Assembly: GCA_025929595.1 (NCBI GenBank)
Contig: JAICQA010000167.1
Span: 1 to 6,207 of the forward strand
DNA from: Xanthobacteraceae bacterium
GTDB taxonomy: Bacteria > Pseudomonadota > Alphaproteobacteria > Rhizobiales > Xanthobacteraceae
Direction: 5' to 3'
Length of the DNA: 6,207 nucleotides
The translations under genes were made by a program, and so were the position numbers. This document shows, piece by piece, positions 1 to 5,237 of this stretch. Positions within the stretch are counted from its first letter, which is position 1. Every line of letters begins with the position of its first letter. The notes under the pieces were generated by a model, which saw nothing but the letters and a program-made list of their open reading frames with translations, had not been told where the DNA came from and made no database searches.

Positions 1-9
1 GAAAACAAC

Positions 10-36
10 GAGGCGGCAGCGAATTGCTGCCGCCTC
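10..36 (-). terminator. Intrinsic terminator of the VD-repeat gene
   Basis: A perfect 11-bp inverted repeat (10-20 pairs with 26-36, five-base loop) is nearly all G+C in the stem. Read on the minus strand it is followed by GTTGTTTTC, a U-rich tail typical of rho-independent terminators. It starts 26 bp after the stop codon of the gene ending at 63. On the plus strand no T-tract follows, so the direction is clear and supports the minus-strand reading of the neighbouring gene. Confidence 0.85.
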
Positions 37-62
37 TGGCGCAAGGACGGGGTCGCGGACGT

Positions 63-494
63 TCAGTCGTCCACGGCAGTCACGCCCAAGGCGGCAAAAT
101 GGAAGCCGCCGGTCGCCGGGATGAGAAGGTTCATGTCGAGCTCGGCGAAGGTATTGACATGGGTGCCCGTTGCCGAAGCCTGAGCGATGATATCGTAAAT
201 ATTCGTGTCGAACTGGAGCTGGACCACCGAACTCGTGTCCTCGACGGACACGCTGCTAAAAGCGATGAGGCCATTGGGCACAGCACCGGCGGTGCGAAGG
301 TCCTGGATGTCGATTACGGAGGGACCTGTCGAGTTGTCTTCGATGTCGAGATCGACGTCGATGTCGACGTCAACGTACTTATCGACGTCGACATGGACGT
401 CGAAGTTCAGATCGGTATTCCACTCGATATTGATTTGCTTGTCGAATTGGAATTCGAACACGCGGACTGGGGGCCAGTTCCAATTGCCTGACAT
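63..494 (-). CDS. Hypothetical 143-aa protein with alternating (V/I)-D repeat
   Basis: I do not recognise a named family. The ATG at 494 is preferred because GAGGAG (503-508) lies 8 bases upstream; an ATG 14 codons earlier (536) has no comparable ribosome binding site. The N-terminus (MSGNWNWPPVRVFEF) is aromatic-rich with no signal peptide or membrane segment. Residues 31-53 alternate aspartate with V, I, H, Y or L (VDVDIDVDLD at the core), a pattern expected for a beta strand with one acidic face, possibly binding divalent cations. Residues 60-143 are mixed, include several S/T/V-rich beta-like stretches, and end in VDD. There is no cysteine. Absence of a Sec signal leaves cytoplasmic location or type I export open; neither is shown. 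It is the last of three minus-strand genes after a LuxR-type regulator and an exported acidic protein, and ends at a strong terminator. The opposite strand is also open here because the repeat is self-complementary. Confidence 0.75.
   Translation of the reverse strand: MSGNWNWPPVRVFEFQFDKQINIEWNTDLNFDVHVDVDKYVDVDIDVDLDIEDNSTGPSVIDIQDLRTAGAVPNGLIAFSSVSVEDTSSVVQLQFDTNIYDIIAQASATGTHVNTFAELDMNLLIPATGGFHFAALGVTAVDD
336..404 (-). repeat. Imperfect GACGTC/GACATC hexamer repeat encoding (VD)n
   Basis: This stretch is built of degenerate six-base units of the GAC-GTC or GAC-ATC type and codes residues 31-53 of the small protein. GACGTC and GTCGAC are their own reverse complements, so both strands encode runs of V-D. 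Third-position variation (GTC/ATC/GTT/CTC) shows that the repeat is not a recent perfect expansion. Confidence 0.75.
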
Positions 495-502
495 CGCTGC
501 GT

Positions 503-508
503 CTCCTC
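503..508 (-). promoter_or_regulatory. Ribosome binding site deciding the start at 494
   Basis: On the minus strand GAGGAG is separated by 8 bases from the ATG at 494. No such motif precedes the longer in-frame start at 536, so the shorter 143-residue product is preferred. Confidence 0.7.
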
Positions 509-516
509 GTTTGCTG

Positions 517-534
517 GAATCGATCGCTCGATTC
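517..534 (-). promoter_or_regulatory. Palindrome just upstream of the ribosome binding site
   Basis: GAATCGA (517-523) and TCGATTC (528-534) form a perfect 7-bp inverted repeat with a four-base spacer. It ends 8 bases before the GAGGAG of the VD-repeat gene. It could be a leader hairpin or a binding site for a dimeric regulator such as the LuxR-type protein encoded nearby. No second copy was found upstream of the other genes, so the role is undetermined. Confidence 0.4.
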
Positions 535-739
535 ATGTTGGGACGCCTGAAAAGCTAGCCATGAGCGGGCGGCGAATCAAAGGTCCTTAGGGATATAATC
601 CGAAGTGGGATAGGAGATGACCGTTAGGATTATGCGGCGAAGGGCGCTCATCCGTCTGGACGACGCCGTATGTCCCGCGAAATGAGAATAGAATTCCCGC
701 CGGACGATCCGGCGGCACGACGCGCGCCTTATGCTCGGT
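535..739. other. Non-coding leader region of the VD-repeat gene
   Basis: No convincing gene is seen between the palindrome and the composite repeat. A 7-bp hairpin (697-703 with 709-715) lacks a T-tract in either direction. A TATAAT on the plus strand (594-599) has no matching -35 element and no plus-strand gene to serve. A minus-strand promoter for the VD-repeat gene may lie here, but I could not assign one. Confidence 0.4.
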
Positions 740-893
740 TCTAAAGCGGGATCAGTTCAGGTTGGAGCACAAGACTCGTCATGGCCGGGCTTGTCCCGGC
801 CGTCCACGCCTTCGGCGTTGCAAGGTTTTTTAAACGTGGATGCCCGCGCGAAGCGCGGGCATGACGTTCAACCTAATCGCATTCCGCTCTAGG
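740..893. repeat. Composite nested inverted repeat (REP/BIME-like)
   Basis: Three levels of symmetry are visible. The outer arms (about 740-767 and 866-893) are imperfect inverted copies: AGCGGGATCAGTTCAGGTTG on the left against AGCGGAATGCGATTAGGTTG on the reverse complement of the right. The inner arms 777-808 and 835-866 (CGTCATG...CCACG) are again inverted copies of each other. Each inner arm is itself a hairpin: 783-789 pairs with 795-801, and 841-849 pairs with 853-861. A GGTTTTTT tract sits near the centre (824-831). The core resembles dispersed intergenic palindromes that I recall from Bradyrhizobium and relatives. No transposase is present. The stop codon of the upstream acidic-protein gene lies inside the right outer arm. 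The element may protect the 3' end of that mRNA or attenuate read-through. Confidence 0.75.
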
Positions 894-2016
894 CGATGCC
901 CATCAAGCTGCCGCTGACGGACGAGAAGTGATCCTCGACGATCAGACCGCCCTGGGCCGCGGTCAATGTGTCGTAGCCGTGGGCCTCGCCATGCAGCAAG
1001 AGGTCGGCGCGGTTGCTGTCATAGGCGGTCAGGACGGTCGATGCGGCATCCTCGACAGCGTGCGACGCGATCTGGACTGCCGACGGAATTCCATCGTCGG
1101 AGCCGCCGTGTCCCAGCAACGTGAACAGCGAAAGGTTGCCGTCGATGTAAGGGTCGTCATCGTCTTCTTCGTACGCCCGCTGGGCGAATGGCCCCTGGGC
1201 GAGCAACTCCATCCAGTTGAGGTCGCCCGCGGCAGCCTGCTCCTCCATTCCCTCTTCAAAATCGATTGCAACTACATAGACGTGCGAGGAAGCAGCGCCA
1301 TCGTTGGATTCGTCAGTGTCGTAAGTGAAGACCAAGTCCGCCCCGGTTACATCAGCGAACGTATCGGCCTGGGCGTCATCGCCCGACGCCATGTACTTGG
1401 CATAGCCGTAGCCGACGGTGATGAACCCATAATCGACGATATCGAGAACCATCTCGCCCGAGCTGGTCGAGTTGCTGCCACCGGCTTCGGCCATTCCACC
1501 GAGCAGGATCAGCATGGCATCGGTGTCGCTCAGCTCCGGATCGGCAACCGGCGCGGTGTCTGTTGTCGGTACGACCTCCGGACCGGGTTGCTCGCCTTCT
1601 TCTCCTTGCTGCAGCTCGATCTTTGTCAGCGATCCTCCGCTCACACTCGCGAATTGCAGATGGCTGCTGCCTTGCGCGGCCACAGGCGAATACATGCTGT
1701 CGTCGGAATCCGGAACAGAAACCTGAACGCCCGGACTGCCTAGCCGAGGCAGTTCATCGAGGTTGCCGTCGTGATGTGCGCGAGCGCTCTCGTCGCTATG
1801 AGCATCGCGCGGAGGCGCCTTTATACCGGGTGCTTCCTTTTCCGGCGGACTATCCTTCGTGGCCGCCGACTTTTCGTCTCCCTCGTCCTGCCACGATCCG
1901 CTCTTGGACCGGAACATCTTTTCAGCATCCTCCTGCGCAGCTTCGGCTGTCGCCCAGGTGGACACCGCCATGGAGAGCGGCAATGCCGCGCCAAGATAAG
2001 CCCATTTGCGTTTCAT
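889..2016 (-). CDS. Exported acidic hypothetical protein, 375 aa
   Basis: I recognise no named family. The ATG at 2016 is chosen because it begins a classic Sec signal peptide: KRK, a hydrophobic stretch of about 17 residues, then A-x-A sites giving likely cleavage after residue 24 or 26. GGAAGG (2026-2031) lies 9 bases upstream. An in-frame start at 2145 would bury the signal. After cleavage, residues 27-110 are charged, low in hydrophobics and probably disordered. Residues 115-160 are rich in G, E and P. Residues 165-375 look folded, with hydrophobic segments (AMLILLGGM; HVYVVAIDF) among Asp- and Gly-rich turns and the acidic cluster EEDDDD at 283-288. There is no cysteine, membrane anchor after the signal, or catalytic motif that I can see. 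The protein is probably periplasmic or released, perhaps with cation binding from its acidic surface (inference). It lies between a LuxR-type regulator gene and the VD-repeat gene. Its stop codon falls within an intergenic repeat arm. Confidence 0.8.
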   Translation of the reverse strand: MKRKWAYLGAALPLSMAVSTWATAEAAQEDAEKMFRSKSGSWQDEGDEKSAATKDSPPEKEAPGIKAPPRDAHSDESARAHHDGNLDELPRLGSPGVQVSVPDSDDSMYSPVAAQGSSHLQFASVSGGSLTKIELQQGEEGEQPGPEVVPTTDTAPVADPELSDTDAMLILLGGMAEAGGSNSTSSGEMVLDIVDYGFITVGYGYAKYMASGDDAQADTFADVTGADLVFTYDTDESNDGAASSHVYVVAIDFEEGMEEQAAAGDLNWMELLAQGPFAQRAYEEDDDDPYIDGNLSLFTLLGHGGSDDGIPSAVQIASHAVEDAASTVLTAYDSNRADLLLHGEAHGYDTLTAAQGGLIVEDHFSSVSGSLMGIA

Positions 2017-2025
2017 CGGGGCAAA

Positions 2026-2031
2026 CCTTCC
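2026..2031 (-). promoter_or_regulatory. Ribosome binding site deciding the start at 2016
   Basis: GGAAGG on the minus strand lies 9 bases before the ATG at 2016. Together with the signal peptide that begins at this ATG, it rules against the start 43 codons upstream. Confidence 0.6.
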
Positions 2032-2144
2032 AACTTCGGACGTTGTCAGCCGAAACGTCGCTCGGCGAGAAAATCCTAAGCCGGTCGCGGCGGATTGCGT
2101 AGCTGACCAGAGGGATAGCCCCTTTAGTGGTAGAGAAGCAGGCA

Positions 2145-2172
2145 CGCCGCGCGAGCGGCTTAGCTCGCGGCG
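2145..2172 (-). terminator. Bulged hairpin after the regulator gene, possible weak terminator
   Basis: CGCCG-CG-CGAGC on one side pairs with GCTCG-CGGCG on the other (2145-2156 with 2163-2172), leaving a two-base bulge and a six-base loop. It begins 9 bp after the regulator's stop codon. On the minus strand it is followed by TGCCTGCTTCTCT, which is only pyrimidine-rich, so termination would be partial at best. If it does terminate, the acidic-protein gene needs its own promoter within 2017-2144; I could not identify one. Confidence 0.35.
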
Positions 2173-2181
2173 GGCACGATG

Positions 2182-3012
2182 TCAGTCGGCCGGCTCCTCG
2201 CGCGCGGAGGCAATACCGACGGCGCAAAGCACCGCCTGGGTTCGGTTTGCTGCGCCCAACTTTCGCATGATTTGCCGGACGTGTACCTTCACCGTCGCTT
2301 CGGTCATGTTCAGGTCTCGCGCAATCAGCTTGTTGGGCTTTCCTTCGCGCAGGCGCTCGAGCACCTCGAGTTGACGCGGAGTCAGCACAAACCCCGCTCG
2401 GCTTGCAGCCGCTTCACCAACTCGCACATCAGGCGGTTGCAGTGGTCCTTCACTCGCGACGCGCGCCGACACACGAAACACCGTCCGGTTCGCGATTGAG
2501 GGCGCCTCCCATGAGCCCGGCGGGTCCATGTGGGCGATCGGTGGAGCTTCCTGCTGAATCATCGAGAGCGGAAAGAAAGAGCCGCCCCGTCGAAGAAAGT
2601 TCAGTGCCTCCATGGCCAGGGCGGGTTCGACGTTGGTCGCGTCGAAACCCCGTGCGCCTTGGGCGAATGCGGCGCTGATTTCATTGCGTTCCTCGCGATC
2701 GGAAAAGATGACGAGTGGAGCATGCGCCAGAACGCTGCGGGCCATCTTGATCCAGAGTTGGGTGGCGTTCTCGAGTACCGACCCACCGCCGACGTTGAGT
2801 ACGACGATGGCGCAATTCGACGCCCGTGCGATTTCCTCCGGCGATGAAATCGAAAGTATGATGAGTCCGTTGGTGTTTGCCCAATCCTCGAGGAGGCGGA
2901 CCAGCGCGGCTTGTCTGAGCTTCAGGGGATCGATGACGACGATCTGGCTCTTGATGGCGCCAACTCTGAGGGGACGACGTGCTGGTCCCAGTGCGATCGA
3001 CGCGGTTGCCAT
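2182..3012 (-). CDS. LuxR/NarL-type transcription regulator with degenerate receiver domain
   Basis: This is a 276-residue predicted DNA-binding regulator. Residues 23-150 resemble a response-regulator receiver (IVVIDPLKLRQAALVRLLE at the start). The strand that normally ends in the phospho-accepting Asp reads AIVVLNV, giving Asn73. Ser104 sits at the conserved Thr/Ser position, while the usual Lys region reads GFDATN, without Lys. A linker of about 55 residues follows. Residues 206-266 are a clear GerE/LuxR helix-turn-helix: LTPRQLEVL, NKLIARDLNMTEATVKVHV, then KLGAANRTQA. The domain order matches NarL/FixJ-type regulators, but phosphorylation by a histidine kinase looks unlikely. The ATG at 3012 is preferred over a GTG at 3054 because GGGGAGG lies 5 bases upstream. 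A stress-type promoter motif lies about 80 bp upstream. The two downstream co-oriented genes of unknown function are its obvious candidate targets, by inference. Confidence 0.9.
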   Translation of the reverse strand: MATASIALGPARRPLRVGAIKSQIVVIDPLKLRQAALVRLLEDWANTNGLIILSISSPEEIARASNCAIVVLNVGGGSVLENATQLWIKMARSVLAHAPLVIFSDREERNEISAAFAQGARGFDATNVEPALAMEALNFLRRGGSFFPLSMIQQEAPPIAHMDPPGSWEAPSIANRTVFRVSARVASEGPLQPPDVRVGEAAASRAGFVLTPRQLEVLERLREGKPNKLIARDLNMTEATVKVHVRQIMRKLGAANRTQAVLCAVGIASAREEPAD

Positions 3013-3017
3013 ACAGG

Positions 3018-3024
3018 CCTCCCC
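3018..3024 (-). promoter_or_regulatory. Ribosome binding site deciding the start at 3012
   Basis: GGGGAGG on the minus strand lies 5 bases before the ATG at 3012. This is much stronger than anything before the GTG at 3054, which would add 14 residues. Confidence 0.7.
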
Positions 3025-3090
3025 ACACAACGCAGCGCTAGCGACTAATGACACCCCGATAAAAAGTCCCTTGCTTCGTCCGAGTCAGCC

Positions 3091-3115
3091 AACCCTCGCC
3101 TAGTTCCTTTGTTCC
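3091..3115 (-). promoter_or_regulatory. Candidate EcfG (general stress sigma factor) promoter
   Basis: On the minus strand GGAAC (3115-3111) is followed after exactly 17 bases by GTT (3093-3091). This matches the alphaproteobacterial general-stress-response consensus GGAAC-N16/17-cGTT, except that the base before GTT is G instead of C. Transcription would begin near 3085 and give a leader of roughly 70 bases before the regulator's ATG. A second GGAAC (3107-3103) makes a short direct repeat, but its spacing to GTT is only 9. The motif is short, so chance cannot be excluded. Confidence 0.5.
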
Positions 3116-3119
3116 TTAA

Positions 3120-3353
3120 GAGCGAAATTGTGATCGTCATTTCTTTGCCGCACCCAAGCAGAGCATGAGGCGCGGTTTCCCGCAAAGGAAATGCGCCGTG
3201 AGTGGACTGCCGCCGATTGGAACCGGCGGCAACCACCGGCATGAATGCGATTCGATCCATAGCCTGGGCGAGTGGTAACCAGCACGCCCCGGTGTGACGA
3301 TCGGAGCGGCTAAATGCTGTAGGCGGGGACTCCGCGAAAACGGCTGAAATACT
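3120..3353. other. Non-coding region between antiporter and regulator genes
   Basis: No convincing gene is seen. An 8-bp perfect hairpin (3208-3215 pairs with 3224-3231, eight-base loop) lies downstream of the antiporter stop. It lacks a T-tract in either direction, so it is at most a stabilising or rho-associated 3' structure. Short frames crossing the region have no family resemblance or good ribosome binding site. Confidence 0.45.
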
Positions 3354-5237
3354 TTATCGTTTCGGTTCCGTTTGATGGCTGTTCGATGCGGGCTCGTCGC
3401 GCCGGGGTGCAAGCAAGGCCTTTTTGTCGATAGCCTTTGCTGTCTCGGCATCGACAACCGTGCCTTCCTGCTTTGGCGGCGCCAGCGGGGTGGGCACGGA
3501 GATATTGCCACGCAGAAGTTCGCGGCCGGCATAAGTTCCACCGGCTATCTGTAGCTCGAGCCGCTCCGCATCGCGCCGCCGCGCGTCTTCCGTCACCTCG
3601 CGCGCTTCGTCGGGCGGCACGCCGAGCCCGATCAGCGCCTGCTCGCCGAGCGCCATCGCGGATTCGAGCGTCTCGCGGATCTGGTACTCGACGCCGACCT
3701 TGAGAAGCTGAAGCGTGTGCGTGCGGTCATAGGCGCGCACGTAGAGTTTTGCGAGTGGGAATTCCGCGTTCGCCAGCTCGACAATGCGATTCGCCGTCTC
3801 CGCAGCATCGACGCAAATGAGAATCGCCTCCGCCCGCCCGGCGCCCGACGTGCGCAGCACGTCGAGCCGCGTGCCGTCGCCGTAGTACACCTTGAAGCCG
3901 AAGCCCTCCGCTGCGCGGATCATTTCCGTGTCCTTCTCGATGATCGACACGTCGATCCCGCGTAGCAGGAGATGCTGGCTCGCCACCTGACCGAAGCGGC
4001 CGAAGCCGATCACGAGCGCGTTCGCCTCCAGCCCGTCGGCGATCTCGATGCCATCGAGCGATTCCGCCTCCTTCTTTTCGGGCATCCAGCGCAGCGCGAA
4101 AATAAGCAGCGGGGTCAGCGCCATCGACAGAATGACCATGGCGGTGAAGGTCGCGTTTATGCCTGCATCCAGCACGCCGGCGCTGAGCGCGTCGGCAAAG
4201 AGCACGAAGGCGAACTCGCCGCTCTGCGCGAACAACGCCGTGCGGTAAATCGCGTCGCGCTGCGGTGTGCGCAATGCGCGCGCTACCAGATAGATACCGA
4301 CCGCCTTCGTCGCCATGTAGACGAGGGTGCCGATGCTGATCAGCATCCACTCGCGCACGACCAGCATCAGGTCGAGCGACATGCCCACGGCGAGGAAGAA
4401 CAAACCGAGCAGAATGCCGCGGAACGGCTCGATGTCGGCCTCAAGCTGGTGGCGAAATGTCGACTCCGAAAGGAGAACGCCGGCCAGGAACGCGCCCATC
4501 GCCATGGAGAGTCCGCCCGCTTCCATGAGAAGCGCCGAGCCGAGCACCACGAGGAGTGCGGCCGCGGTCATCACCTCGCGCGCCTCCGCACGCGCAAGCA
4601 GGCGGAAGAGCGGATTGAGGAGGTAGCGCCCCGCTGCAATCAGCAGCGCGAGCGCACCGATGGCGATTGCGACCTGCTCCCAGCGTTCGCCGGTCGTCAC
4701 GACCGAGGTCACCGGCGCGAGCAGCGCCACGATCGCGAGCAGCGGCACGATGGCGATATCCTCGAACAGAACGACCGAGATGGCGCGCTGGCCGAACGGC
4801 GTCGATGTGTCGCCGCGCTCGTTGAGGATCTGGATGACAACCGCGGTCGATGTCATGGTGAAACCCATGGCGCCGACGAAGGCCGCGGCCGGCGGGAAGC
4901 CCGCGAGGATTCCGACGCCTGTGAGCAGCGCGCCGCAAAAGCCGACCTGCAGCGCGCCGAGGCCGAAAATCTGCCGCCGCAAGGCCCAAAGCCGCGACGG
5001 CTCCATCTCAAGCCCGATCACGAACAGGAACATCACGACGCCGAGTTCGGCGACATGCAGGATCGTCTCGGGGTGGTCGAAAACCCCCAGCCCGAACGGG
5101 CCGATGATCAGTCCTGCGGTGAGATAGCCGAGCACCGAGCCGAGCCCGAGCCGCTTGAACAGCGGCACGGCGACGACGCCCGCCGCAAGGAGTACGACGA
5201 CCCTCGCCAGTTCGCTGACCTGGGCTTCAGCTTCCAA
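3354..5237 (-). CDS. KefB/KefC-like cation:proton antiporter (CPA2) with RCK domain
   Basis: This 627-residue inner-membrane protein should exchange a monovalent cation, most likely K+, for protons. Residues 8-385 form a polytopic Na+/H+-exchanger-like domain with about 12 hydrophobic segments. FEDIAIVPL at 158-166 falls where KefC has FQD. A cytoplasmic loop HQLEADIEPF (263-272) closely resembles the HALESD-type regulatory loop of Kef proteins. Residues 406-520 are a TrkA-N/RCK domain with GFGRFGQ (411-417) for a nucleotide and EKD (434-436) ending the second strand. By my recollection of E. coli KefC, glutathione ligands R416 and R516 correspond to R414 and R521 here, but N551 corresponds to D556. 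The tail (580-627) is Pro/Lys-rich and likely disordered. The start is TTG at 5237 with GGGAG six bases upstream; an in-frame stop lies seven codons further up, so no longer start exists. It overlaps the upstream monooxygenase gene by 11 bp, suggesting translational coupling. No KefF/KefG-type partner gene is visible. Confidence 0.93.
   Translation of the reverse strand: MEAEAQVSELARVVVLLAAGVVAVPLFKRLGLGSVLGYLTAGLIIGPFGLGVFDHPETILHVAELGVVMFLFVIGLEMEPSRLWALRRQIFGLGALQVGFCGALLTGVGILAGFPPAAAFVGAMGFTMTSTAVVIQILNERGDTSTPFGQRAISVVLFEDIAIVPLLAIVALLAPVTSVVTTGERWEQVAIAIGALALLIAAGRYLLNPLFRLLARAEAREVMTAAALLVVLGSALLMEAGGLSMAMGAFLAGVLLSESTFRHQLEADIEPFRGILLGLFFLAVGMSLDLMLVVREWMLISIGTLVYMATKAVGIYLVARALRTPQRDAIYRTALFAQSGEFAFVLFADALSAGVLDAGINATFTAMVILSMALTPLLIFALRWMPEKKEAESLDGIEIADGLEANALVIGFGRFGQVASQHLLLRGIDVSIIEKDTEMIRAAEGFGFKVYYGDGTRLDVLRTSGAGRAEAILICVDAAETANRIVELANAEFPLAKLYVRAYDRTHTLQLLKVGVEYQIRETLESAMALGEQALIGLGVPPDEAREVTEDARRRDAERLELQIAGGTYAGRELLRGNISVPTPLAPPKQEGTVVDAETAKAIDKKALLAPRRDEPASNSHQTEPKR

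Noticed and set aside
24..491. Plus-strand frame of 155 codons opposite the VD-repeat gene
   Set aside because: It begins inside the terminator hairpin and is open mainly because the VD repeat is self-complementary. Ribosome binding site and terminator both support the minus strand.
594..599. TATAAT on the plus strand as a promoter
   Set aside because: No matching -35 element lies 16-18 bases upstream, and no plus-strand gene follows.
697..715. CCGCCGG-N5-CCGGCGG hairpin as a terminator
   Set aside because: No T-tract follows on either strand, and no gene ends immediately before it.
777..866. Paired palindromes as a CRISPR array or a structural RNA gene
   Set aside because: There are only two inverted copies instead of regularly spaced direct repeats, and the layout matches dispersed intergenic palindromes.
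928..1743. Plus-strand frame of 271 codons opposite the acidic-protein gene
   Set aside because: No family features are visible. The minus strand has a signal peptide, a ribosome binding site and consistent acidic composition.
2017..2145. Longer start at 2145 for the acidic exported protein
   Set aside because: It would place 43 residues before a typical signal peptide and ignore the ribosome binding site at 2026-2031.
3013..3054. GTG at 3054 as the regulator's start
   Set aside because: The ATG at 3012 has a much better placed GGGGAGG, and the extra 14 residues add nothing to the receiver-like domain.
3208..3231. Hairpin downstream of the antiporter as an intrinsic terminator
   Set aside because: The 8-bp stem is perfect, but no U-rich tail follows in either direction and it lies over 120 bp from the antiporter stop.
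3045..3260. Small minus-strand frame upstream of the regulator, including a 31-codon version starting near 3140
   Set aside because: There is no good ribosome binding site or recognisable protein, and it runs across the likely promoter of the regulator.
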